A stretch of DNA of 64,000 nucleotides, taken from assembly GCA_963422675.2 (NCBI GenBank), contig CAXVYS010000009.1, positions 1 through 64,000 on the forward strand, written 5' to 3'. Origin of the DNA: UBA4416 sp963422675. GTDB taxonomy: Bacteria > Bacteroidota > Bacteroidia > B-17B0 > Aurantibacillaceae. How positions within the stretch are numbered: position 1 is the first letter of the stretch; each line of letters starts with the position of its first letter. Shown piece after piece: positions 8,203 to 16,324 of this stretch. The notes beneath the pieces are model-generated. The model worked only from the letters and a program-made list of their open reading frames with translations. It was not told the origin of the DNA and did no database searches. The position numbers and the translations under genes were made by a program.

Positions 8203-8757
8203 TTGAAAGATATAATCCTTATAAAGACTGATATAGTAGATTTCCCTTTAAAATGGGTGAATCTTGATTATTTTCCTGAAAGTAAAGCAGATAAGAAAGA
8301 AATTTATTTACTAAACGATAAAAACGTAATAGAAGAATTGATTTTTTTATTCTATACATTATTTGGAGATTTGAAAAATGAACTTACAATATATGATAAT
8401 TTATGGTGGGATTTTTGTTTAGATACCTGGGATCCTGATAAGGATCAATATAATTATGATATAGTCGGAAAATCTGATGAAACTAAAGAGTATCTGAAAA
8501 TATTAAAAGATTCAGATATTGAAGTTGGTTACTCTGGTAATTGTAAATGTAAAAATTGGGATGCGTATTTGCCCATTATCTTGAAATGCTTAACCAGTCA
8601 TAGGGCACCTTATAGTCCTCTGTTTTATAGTGAAACTAATAATTTCTTTTTTTATTTCCATCACTCAGGAAGTATCGGATTATATTATCAGAAAACTAAT
8701 GATACTATTTCAAAGATTATTGAGGTTGCAGATAAAGAATATGATGTAAAAGAGTAA
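8203..8757 (+). CDS. Hypothetical protein, probable orphan immunity gene
   Basis: I use TTG 8203, the only near-cognate start; it gives MKDIILIKTDIVDFPLKW. The 184-residue product is acidic and rich in aromatic residues (LWWDFCLDTWDPDKDQYNYD, NNFFFYFHHSGSIGLYY). No signal peptide or family is recognised. It lies in the array of small AT-rich genes with no toxin partner. Confidence 0.5.
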   Translation: MKDIILIKTDIVDFPLKWVNLDYFPESKADKKEIYLLNDKNVIEELIFLFYTLFGDLKNELTIYDNLWWDFCLDTWDPDKDQYNYDIVGKSDETKEYLKILKDSDIEVGYSGNCKCKNWDAYLPIILKCLTSHRAPYSPLFYSETNNFFFYFHHSGSIGLYYQKTNDTISKIIEVADKEYDVKE

Positions 8758-8768
8758 TCAATTTAATA

Positions 8769-9094
8769 ATGAGAACTATATTTAATAAAGATAAAAGTAT
8801 TTTGCAAATAGTTGAATTGATCCGTAAAACATTAGGGTCGGTTTATTTTGAACCCATTGATTTTGGGAAGGGGATCTTTGTGCTATTGGTCTAAAGAAAG
8901 GGCTTAAATTGATCTACATCTCAACGTGGAATTTTCAGCATTTGAATAGTGGCGAAATGAGATATAATGTTGATTTTGAATTATTGGAAGAATGCTCCTC
9001 GGAGAAAAAGGAACTTTATAAATCTTTTGAAGGCATAACCGGAGAAGAATTGCTAAGCCAAATGAGTCTTTTTTTAAATCAAAAAGATAACTAA
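8769..9094 (+). pseudogene. Frameshifted small immunity-type gene
   Basis: ATG 8769 opens MRTIFNKDKSILQIVELIR, running to about GSVYFEPIDFGKG, then hits TAA near 8892. The -1 frame upstream of 8909 reads CAIGLKKGLKLIYISTWNF and continues to 9094. Joining the frames near the GGGAAGGGG run (about 8866-8875) gives one protein of about 108 residues. The lesion is one missing base (or two extra). A sequencing error in the G run is possible. It closes the array; the next gene is convergent. Confidence 0.55.
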
Positions 9095-9105
9095 GTCCAG
9101 AAAAC

Positions 9106-10179
9106 CTATTTAGTAGCTTTAATTTCTACACGTCTGTTTTTTGCGCGGCCTTCTTCCACTTCATTATTGGCAATAGGGTAAGCAGAGCCCATTGCCTTCG
9201 TGGAAATACGTTTTACATCTACTTTTTTAGAAACCAAATAGGCTTTAACCGCATCGGCCCGCTCCTGCGATAATTTAGTATTAATGGCATCCGTCCCCGA
9301 ATTATCGGCATGCCCCTGGATCACAAATTTTACTTTAGGGAATTTTTTTAATTGAGCCGCTAAGGCATCCAACGATTTGTATGCTTCTTCATCCAAGGTG
9401 GCATCGTTGGATTTAAACTGAATTAATTTTAAATATTTGGATAATAAATCCGAATCATATAAATGCAAATCAGTATCCATATCCTGGGGTTTGGATTTTA
9501 AGGCATCAAATACTTTTTCAAGATCATTGAATTTTTTTTGCAGGTCAGCCACATTTGCTTCACAGGCTTTAGTATCTGCTTTTAGTTTTTCGTAATTCGT
9601 TTTTAAGGTATTTATTTTCACCACAGGGTCAACGGACCCATCTGCGGCTATTCCAGAGCCTTCGGTACTTAATTGTGTTTTCTCCACATCCAGTACTTTG
9701 TACTCAAAAAAACCATTTTCGTTTTTCGAAATTATTTTAACGGTTTTTCCACTGCAATCGGAAATAATAATTTTATTGGCCTGGATAATTTTAGTGTCTT
9801 CCGCACTGATCTTAAAGCTGTAATTTTCTTCAGGATTAATATTCAGGAAATTAAAGTTTCCGTTATTGGAAGTTTTCTGACTAATGATTTCACCGTTATC
9901 TTTTACCAGTAATAAATTAATATCTGTAATAGGGAACTGTGCTTTATTAAGCCCTGTAAGCTTCCCGCAAATGTTTACAGTTTTTGGTTTGGAAGAAGCC
10001 ACTGCCCCCGGTAAATTCTCGTCGATTCCTGCAAGCACCGATTTAATGATGGAATCACGTTTCTCCAGCTCAGTAAGGTAATCTGAAATTTTAATAACCT
10101 GGTCGTCGCTGTAAACGGTTTGAGAAAACCCTTTAACAGAGAGGAGGATGCAAAGTAAAAGGAATAGAATTGCTTTCAT
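9106..10179 (-). CDS. OmpA-family peptidoglycan-binding envelope protein
   Basis: The 357-residue product has a signal peptide (LLLCILLSVKGFSQ). A short CnaB/carboxypeptidase-regulatory-like segment follows (ICGKLTG to about FEYKVLDVEKTQL, residues ~70-170). Next is a coiled coil (about 185-225) and a C-terminal OmpA domain with IQGHADNSGTDAINTKLSQE and GRAKNRRVEI, the usual peptidoglycan-binding motifs. It probably tethers the outer membrane to the cell wall. The middle module is closely matched in the TPR-OmpA protein at 32546-35029, so the two are partial paralogues. It faces the end of the toxin array. Confidence 0.85.
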   Translation of the reverse strand: MKAILFLLLCILLSVKGFSQTVYSDDQVIKISDYLTELEKRDSIIKSVLAGIDENLPGAVASSKPKTVNICGKLTGLNKAQFPITDINLLLVKDNGEIISQKTSNNGNFNFLNINPEENYSFKISAEDTKIIQANKIIISDCSGKTVKIISKNENGFFEYKVLDVEKTQLSTEGSGIAADGSVDPVVKINTLKTNYEKLKADTKACEANVADLQKKFNDLEKVFDALKSKPQDMDTDLHLYDSDLLSKYLKLIQFKSNDATLDEEAYKSLDALAAQLKKFPKVKFVIQGHADNSGTDAINTKLSQERADAVKAYLVSKKVDVKRISTKAMGSAYPIANNEVEEGRAKNRRVEIKATK

Positions 10180-10213
10180 AATGAATTTTAAAGGAGAGTC
10201 TAAAATGAATTAT

Positions 10214-10909
10214 TTATTTATTATAAATTTTACGAATATGAAGTCTCGCCGCTTTTAATTTTTTAGCGTTGCCACTAAACTTATAAAGGATCCCTATAGA
10301 ATGCTGTAAATAGTTAGCACCAGTTTTTAAAATAGGAGAGCTTAGTCCAAATTTCCCCGAACCCTGTATGTTAAGTCCCCATTGATTATCAATAATCCAT
10401 ATATTAAATCCAAAACCTGCATTAAGGGTTACAATGCTCGGGTATTTGGAAACGCTTCGCATGGTATATCCAAAGCCCGAAAATAAATAGGGTTCCACTC
10501 GGTATGCTTTTGTCAGGATCTTTTTACCGTTAAGATCGATCGCCATGAAAGTGCCTGAGTTGGTATACACATCACCATTGATGATTTTGCCTGCCTTAAA
10601 TTGATTATAGGTAAACGCCAGCTCAATATTCCAATTGTAATTCAGTTCTTTTTCAATAGCAACTTTGATAGCGGAAGGAGGGACATTCCAGGTGTTTTTT
10701 ATATCCAGGAACTTAGTAAAAGGTCTGCCATCATCATCTACCACATTGCCACCAACCTGAATAATCCAGGGAGTTTTGGTAATAAAGTGCTTAAAGGTTT
10801 GATTCGGGACATAGCATGGAACTAATAAACGGTGTTTTTTTTGAGAAAAACTACTCGTATATAGCCCAAAAAGTAATAAAATTAGCAGACTTGCTTTTAT
10901 TTTTTTCAC
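10214..10909 (-). CDS. Secreted outer-membrane beta-barrel-like protein, paralogue A
   Basis: The 231-residue product has a signal peptide (MKKIKASLLILLLFGLYTSSFSQ-like; cleavage after SFSQ). It carries the motif TPWIIQVGGNVVDDDGRPF, short amphipathic strands and an end with YLQHSIGILYKFSGN. Alternating strands and the aromatic pattern suggest a small outer-membrane barrel. It is a tandem paralogue of 11056-11778 (APWIVGLGWNVIDDDGRAF, YLQHSLGIVYKF). It ends 34 bases upstream of the OmpA-like gene on the same strand, so it may be co-transcribed with it. Function unknown. Confidence 0.75.
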   Translation of the reverse strand: MKKIKASLLILLLFGLYTSSFSQKKHRLLVPCYVPNQTFKHFITKTPWIIQVGGNVVDDDGRPFTKFLDIKNTWNVPPSAIKVAIEKELNYNWNIELAFTYNQFKAGKIINGDVYTNSGTFMAIDLNGKKILTKAYRVEPYLFSGFGYTMRSVSKYPSIVTLNAGFGFNIWIIDNQWGLNIQGSGKFGLSSPILKTGANYLQHSIGILYKFSGNAKKLKAARLHIRKIYNK

Positions 10910-11055
10910 AAAAAAGGGGGTTTCGATAATTTCTTTAAAATAAGGACTTACTAACTACAAAATACTGTATAACAAGTATAATACTTATTTTTAAGCTTTA
11001 CAAAGGGCTAAGATGTTAAAAAAATAACGATTTAGTCCGTTCAGGAAATTAAAAA

Positions 11056-11778
11056 TTAAATAACTCCGGTTTTACTCCGGTTTCTGAAAAACTTATACTT
11101 ACTTCCATTTCTACCGGGCTTTTGTCCATAACGGGAATAGCCTGTTTGAAATTTATAAACGATTCCAAGAGAGTGTTGCAGGTAGTTTGAACTTGTTTTA
11201 ATAAAAGGAGATACCAGGGCAAATTTAGCCTGCGATTGAACATTAATTCCTATCATATCATTATATACCCAACAATTAAAGCCTAACCCAATATTTGCAG
11301 TAGCTACCGAGCTGTGTGTAGAACCATCGCGCCACGTATATCCATAACCGTGTAATAAATAAGGATCAAAAAATGTTTTTTTCTTCATAAAGTCCGAAAA
11401 GCTGAACTTTCCATTGATATCTGCTGAGATAAATGTTTTATTGGTTTTAATGATATCACCGTTAATCAGTTTTCCGTTTTTTAATTGATTGTAATTCACC
11501 GCCAATTCCACACTCCAGCCCTGGATAAGAGCTTTTTCACAACTCAGTTTCGAAGGAAAAGGAACTACATTCCAGGCTTTATTAGCATCAAACCATTTCT
11601 TAAAAGCTCTTCCGTCATCATCAATCACATTCCATCCTAAACCTACAATCCATGGAGCTTTTATGGTTGAACGTTTCACATTTTTCCAAAACGGGTAATC
11701 TTTCTTTTTTTGAGAAAACCCATTCATGCTAAACGCAAGACACAAAGTGAAAAAAAGTATTTTGTAAAGTGATTTCAT
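11056..11778 (-). CDS. Secreted outer-membrane beta-barrel-like protein, paralogue B
   Basis: The 240-residue product has a signal peptide (ILFFTLCLAFSMNGFSQ). It shares the WNVIDDDGRAF block, NYNQLKNGKLINGD and YLQHSLGIVYKF with the adjacent 10214-10909 gene, so the pair arose by tandem duplication. It is predicted to be a small outer-membrane barrel. The C-terminus is basic (GRNGSKYKFFRNRS). No function is recognised. Confidence 0.75.
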   Translation of the reverse strand: MKSLYKILFFTLCLAFSMNGFSQKKKDYPFWKNVKRSTIKAPWIVGLGWNVIDDDGRAFKKWFDANKAWNVVPFPSKLSCEKALIQGWSVELAVNYNQLKNGKLINGDIIKTNKTFISADINGKFSFSDFMKKKTFFDPYLLHGYGYTWRDGSTHSSVATANIGLGFNCWVYNDMIGINVQSQAKFALVSPFIKTSSNYLQHSLGIVYKFQTGYSRYGQKPGRNGSKYKFFRNRSKTGVI

Positions 11779-11863
11779 GGCAAATTTAATATGTAACGAA
11801 TTTAAGGCATTTTATTTTAAAAATAATACCCAAAGCCATTTTTTACCTATAAAAATAGCATTT

Positions 11864-13813
11864 TTAAAGCTGAATACCAATAATGGTGACGTCATCCACC
11901 TGTTCCAACGAGTTTTTCCACGCTAAAAAAGTGGAATCAATAGCCTCAAGCTGTTGTTGAGGGGGTAAGGTGCTGTTTTTAAGAAGAAGCTCCTCCAGGG
12001 GTTTGTATTTGAATTTTTTGCCTTTTGGCCCGCCAAACTGATCGGCATAACCATCTGAAAGTAAATAAATGCTATCTCCTTTAACCGCATTAATCTTAAG
12101 GGTTGTAAAAGGTTTTAATTCTTCATTGTAAAAACTGCCGATAGGATGTTTGTCGCCTTTTATGGTGTTTAATATGCCCTGAGATACATGGTAGATCACC
12201 GTATTAGCTCCCGCAAATAATAATTCGTTGGTGGAAGCGTTCCATTTGCAAATAGAAACTTCCATTCCATCTTTGATATTATTTTCGTCTTCCCGCTGTT
12301 TTAAGGTTTCATTCAAATCCTTATTTACCTGGTTTAAAATATCAGCGGGAGTATTCCATTTATACTCATGTATGGCATTGTTTAATAAATTAAAACCAAC
12401 AATGCTCATAAAAGCTCCCGGCACACCATGGCCTGTACAATCAACTACAGCGGCATATACCGAGCCATCGGTTCCTTTTTCGCCCCAATAAAAATCGCCG
12501 CTTACAATATCCTTTGGTTTAAAATACACAAAGGATTGAGGAAACAAATTGGCGAAATGGTAAGCCGAAGGAAAAAGAGCTTCCTGGATGCGTTGGGCAT
12601 ATTTTATGCTGTCGGTAATATCCTTGTTTTTTTCGGAGAGTTGGTGATAGGCCTTATCAATAATGGTTTTTTGAATTTCGATAGCGGTATTTTTTGCACT
12701 GAATTTCTCGGCAATGAGTTTCTTTTCTCTAAAGCGTTTTAATAAAATAAAGGCCAGGGATAATATAAATAAACCGCTAAGAGAAAGAATAATGATGGAA
12801 TAATTTTTCTTTTTTAAGGCATCTGCATTTTCTTTTTCCCGCAGTTGCTGTATTAGCTTAATCTCCGAGAGTTCTGTCTCTTTTTCCTTGGTTTTAAATT
12901 TAGTTTCAAGTTCTACAATTTGGTTAGCATTTTCAATGTTTCTTAAACTGTCTTTGATATCCATTAATTTATTTAAAACCACGTTGGCATTTTTAAAATC
13001 TTTTTTGGCTTCAAACGCTTCCTTTAAATTATAGTAGGCAAATTTCATATCTTCTTTTGCTCCAAGCCTTGATGCAATGGAGAGTACCCGCTCCGAAATA
13101 GAAATTGCCTCATCATATTTATTTAACCCGATAAAAATATTTCCCAGGTTTTCCATACTTGCCAGCATGCCAATGGTATCGTAAATACTCTCGCGAAGCC
13201 TATAACCACGTATATTGTAATCGAGTGCCGTTTTATAATTGCGCTGTTGCTTAAATACCAGCGACATGTTATCGAGGCAGGCCGCCATTTGATTCATATC
13301 TTTTACTTCTTCAAAAATGGCTAATGCTTTATTATAATAGAGTAAGGCATTTTCAGGATCTTTATTGTTATCAAAAATAATGGCAATATTTCCGTAACCT
13401 GCGGCTAATCCACCTTTGTCATTCAGTTCCATGCAAAGGGTAATATTTTTTTTATAGTAGTCGATGGCTTTTGTATCAAAGCCCTGGTACCAGTATATAA
13501 CTCCCATGCCGGTATAGCACTTGGCTAACTTGGTTTTGTTTTTTTTCTTTTTGTAAATTTCAGTAGCGATTAAAAAATGCTGAAGACCCGCTTTATAATT
13601 CCCTTTTGCTTCGGCCCCAAAAGCTATTAAAACATTGGCATCTGCTATAAGGCTGCTGTCTTTTAATTGTGTGGCATGAGTCAATGCTACTTCCCCGCAA
13701 ACAAAGGCCGAATCAATATCGTTATGCAATAATTCAGTTCCGTAATTCAGGAGGGCATTTGTTTTTTCTTTCAAATCGGTTTTAGCTCTGTAACTTCGAT
13801 AGAGGCTATCCAT
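11864..13813 (-). CDS. TPR-coiled coil-TM-SpoIIE (PP2C) signalling protein
   Basis: The first ATG gives 649 residues. TPR repeats occupy about residues 25-280, then come a coiled coil, one membrane segment (YSIIILSLSGLFILSLAFILL, about 340-360), a second coiled coil and a C-terminal SpoIIE/RsbU-type PP2C phosphatase (about 400-649). Its signature is PKDIVSGDFYWGE, VVDCTGHGVPGAFMS and VDDVTIIGIQL, with Asp residues for metal binding. Such proteins dephosphorylate anti-sigma-antagonist proteins. Upstream codons continue in frame and encode a near-perfect signal peptide (KALLYILFFLILSGKLSAQ) starting at ATA 13876, with no ATG, GTG or TTG. The annotated ATG may therefore be internal. It is a paralogue of 16325-18376. 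Confidence 0.85.
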   Translation of the reverse strand: MDSLYRSYRAKTDLKEKTNALLNYGTELLHNDIDSAFVCGEVALTHATQLKDSSLIADANVLIAFGAEAKGNYKAGLQHFLIATEIYKKKKNKTKLAKCYTGMGVIYWYQGFDTKAIDYYKKNITLCMELNDKGGLAAGYGNIAIIFDNNKDPENALLYYNKALAIFEEVKDMNQMAACLDNMSLVFKQQRNYKTALDYNIRGYRLRESIYDTIGMLASMENLGNIFIGLNKYDEAISISERVLSIASRLGAKEDMKFAYYNLKEAFEAKKDFKNANVVLNKLMDIKDSLRNIENANQIVELETKFKTKEKETELSEIKLIQQLREKENADALKKKNYSIIILSLSGLFILSLAFILLKRFREKKLIAEKFSAKNTAIEIQKTIIDKAYHQLSEKNKDITDSIKYAQRIQEALFPSAYHFANLFPQSFVYFKPKDIVSGDFYWGEKGTDGSVYAAVVDCTGHGVPGAFMSIVGFNLLNNAIHEYKWNTPADILNQVNKDLNETLKQREDENNIKDGMEVSICKWNASTNELLFAGANTVIYHVSQGILNTIKGDKHPIGSFYNEELKPFTTLKINAVKGDSIYLLSDGYADQFGGPKGKKFKYKPLEELLLKNSTLPPQQQLEAIDSTFLAWKNSLEQVDDVTIIGIQL

Positions 13814-13995
13814 ATTTTGAGCAGATAGCTTCCCGCTGAGGATTAAAAAGAAGAGTATGTAGAGTAGCGCTTTTATAAAGGGGAATTTATAAACTCCAAT
13901 TTAAGAACTATAATTCAAAAATGACAGCTCCTAGGTCGAATAAATCAAAAAAGTAAACAATACCAACCGGAATGATTTACTTTTTACGGGCCATT

Positions 13996-14022
13996 AAAAA
14001 AGGAGCCATATAGGCTCCTTTT
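13996..14022 (-). terminator. Rho-independent terminator of the SRPBCC/GyrI gene
   Basis: A 10-bp stem, AAAAGGAGCC (13998-14007) with GGCTCCTTTT (14013-14022), encloses a 5-nt loop. On the minus strand it is followed by a U run. It lies downstream of the gene ending at 14083. A second 8-bp hairpin (CTGTAGCA/TGCTACAG, 14043-14066) is nearer the stop codon. Confidence 0.75.
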
Positions 14023-14082
14023 GGTTAAACGTTAATTGAGGTCTGTAGCATTAAGATATGCTACAGGGACTTATTACAGCTT

Positions 14083-15084
14083 TTATTTAATAAGGTAAAA
14101 AATATTAGTTAACCATTTGGCCGGATCTTTTTCCATCATTGGGTCGGTTACATATTCTTCCAAAACAAGCGATTGTGTTAATCCTTTTTCTTTCATGTAA
14201 GCATCCATGGCGTAATGTGCCTGAGCAGATTTATCATAAGGACCATAATATTCAATCGATAATACTTTTCCTGCAGGGGTTTCAAATTTTTCCCAGTTCG
14301 CTAATTTAGTTCCTTTTGCAACTTCCATTACCGCTGCACATTCAGTGATCATGGTTTTTTCATCAAACTTAAAGAAAATACCTTTCGGCGCGCCAATCAC
14401 GTTAATTTTAGCAGCAGCCAGTTCTTTCGCTAGTTTAGGATAATTCTCTCCAAAAAAGGCGCTCATTTTATCAAATGATAAGGTTTCTTTTTTTCCATAA
14501 AACGTTTTCGCTTCCCAGTTAATCTCGTTGATAGTATAGTGTTGCGTTGGTTGTTCTGCGGGCATACTCTCAATCGCTGTTTTCAATTTAGCAAGGCCTT
14601 TTTCAAAATCAGGGCCTACCATTTTGTCAATATTCATAAATAGCATCATTCCTCTCATAACGAATGGAATCTTATTTTGCATGATCCAGGTAACTTTACT
14701 GCCGGCTCCGTTTGCAGAAACCACATGATATACCTGTGCTTCACCTTGTCCTTTAAAATACAATGCCTGCATCACCGTATCTCCGTGGGTGTATTTATAG
14801 GTCATACTTCCTATGCCAACTTCTTTTTTATCACTTTCCCAGGCCATAGATGATCCTTCTTTGCCAGGTTCGCCTGTATAGGTTACTTTCATAGCAGGAT
14901 CTTTTTCTGTCCATGGACTCCAGCTCTCGTAGAAAAACTTGAGGTCAGTAATTTTACTTCTGATCATGTCGGCCGGTGCATTAATCTCCGTAGAGCGTTC
15001 TACCTTCATCGAAGAAGACCCAAAAATGCATAGGATCAGATAAACGGCTATTAAGCCAATAATAATGTAAAGAATTTTTTTCAT
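14083..15084 (-). CDS. SRPBCC domain plus GyrI-like (effector-binding) domain protein
   Basis: I choose the ATG at 15084 (MKKILYIIIGLIAVYLIL), which opens a membrane anchor, rather than the ATG at 15156, whose extra 24 residues do not look like protein. The 333-residue product has one N-terminal membrane helix and a polyketide-cyclase/SRPBCC domain (about 30-180, STEINAPADMIRSKITDL, ESWSPWTEKDP). The C-terminal GyrI/AraC-effector-binding-like domain (about 190-333) has YYGPYDKSAQAHYAMDAYM and VTDPMMEKDPAKW. Such proteins probably bind small hydrophobic ligands; none is identifiable here. The gene stands alone, with a terminator downstream. Confidence 0.8.
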   Translation of the reverse strand: MKKILYIIIGLIAVYLILCIFGSSSMKVERSTEINAPADMIRSKITDLKFFYESWSPWTEKDPAMKVTYTGEPGKEGSSMAWESDKKEVGIGSMTYKYTHGDTVMQALYFKGQGEAQVYHVVSANGAGSKVTWIMQNKIPFVMRGMMLFMNIDKMVGPDFEKGLAKLKTAIESMPAEQPTQHYTINEINWEAKTFYGKKETLSFDKMSAFFGENYPKLAKELAAAKINVIGAPKGIFFKFDEKTMITECAAVMEVAKGTKLANWEKFETPAGKVLSIEYYGPYDKSAQAHYAMDAYMKEKGLTQSLVLEEYVTDPMMEKDPAKWLTNIFYLIK

Positions 15085-15347
15085 GGATGTGGTTTTTAGA
15101 TTTATAAATTTAAAGGTAGTAAAAACATAGATTGGATAATGAAAATTTTGCATCAAAAGGAAAAATTACGTAACTATTATGGTAATTTATTAAAGACTAA
15201 AAGCGATAAATATTATTTCATAACAGCCATTTACGGTATAGTTTTACTTTTGCAGTTATGAGATTTTTTTCGCTACAACAAAACAGTTATCTTTGGTTAT
15301 AGCTTGTAGGTGTCGAGTTGCAAAACGTTAATACCAATGTATAAGAA

Positions 15348-16256
15348 ATGATGATATATAAAAAAAACATAAACAGACTCCTATATACATTAAGATTGAA
15401 ATGCTTCATTTATACATTGCTGATAGTGATAGGATCGTTTGCTATTTCGTGCCAATCGGATACTGATAAGGCTAATGAAATTTTGAGCGATGCCTTTCAA
15501 ATGAATAAAGCCCTGAATGATAGCCCTGTAAATGATAGTGTGAAACTCCCAATTCAGAATTCAACTTATACAGGCCCTGTAAAAAAGGCGCCAGGCCAGG
15601 AAGAATTGATCGCAACCTACAAGGTTAAAACAGTAAAGCAAACCTATGAGGGTGGTTGGTCAATAGCTACCTATGATAAAAAAGGAAATAAAATAAGTGA
15701 GAAAAGCGACTATTCAGAAAAGAAAACATATACGTATCAATTTGATAAAGAGGGAAGGGTAACGCAGGAAAAAACAAAATATAAAGATGGAACTACATTT
15801 ATTCGGAATTATGAATATAATAAAGAAGGTAAGCTGATCAATAAAACGTTTACCGATAGCGATGGAAAAACTTCTGTGACTAAAATAGAATACAACACTA
15901 AATTAAATACACGTACAGAATTATCATCCAATGGTGCCGACAAAGAATTTTATGATAACAGGGGATTACGTGTTCGGTTTGAATCTTATGATGAAAACAA
16001 GAAGTTAATTGGATACGGCGAAGCCAAATATAATGAGGATGGTTTAAAGCTGAGCGAAGATGCTTCTATCATGGGCATGAATTCATCTGATAAATTGGAA
16101 TATAACGAAAGCGGACAGTTACTAAAGCAGCATAGAACAGGAATGCTCGATGTTTATTTTATGTTTGAGTATAATGAAAAGGGTTTAATAACCAGCCAAA
16201 AGACTGTAAAAGGCGGGAATGAAGAAGAAACCATCTATGAATATACGTACTATTAA
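15348..16256 (+). CDS. Lipoprotein with YD-like repeats
   Basis: The 302-residue product has a lipoprotein signal (LLIVIGSFAISC, lipobox ending at Cys about residue 35). Tandem motifs of the form Y-x-x-x-G-(K/R/L)-x follow: TYDKKGNKI, QFDKEGRVT, EYNKEGKLI, KYNEDGLKL, EYNESGQLL, EYNEKGLIT. These resemble single RHS/YD units but lack the RHS core. It is probably a surface lipoprotein. ATG 15348 is directly followed by a second ATG at 15351; either could be used. A TACTTTTG box lies at 15245-15252, which would give a leader of about 90 bases. Confidence 0.75.
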   Translation: MMIYKKNINRLLYTLRLKCFIYTLLIVIGSFAISCQSDTDKANEILSDAFQMNKALNDSPVNDSVKLPIQNSTYTGPVKKAPGQEELIATYKVKTVKQTYEGGWSIATYDKKGNKISEKSDYSEKKTYTYQFDKEGRVTQEKTKYKDGTTFIRNYEYNKEGKLINKTFTDSDGKTSVTKIEYNTKLNTRTELSSNGADKEFYDNRGLRVRFESYDENKKLIGYGEAKYNEDGLKLSEDASIMGMNSSDKLEYNESGQLLKQHRTGMLDVYFMFEYNEKGLITSQKTVKGGNEEETIYEYTYY

Positions 16257-16324
16257 CACACGCTTTTTAGCAATATTCTGCATTTGTTCAACAGTGTTGT
16301 AAATCATAAAATTTGTATAGAGTA

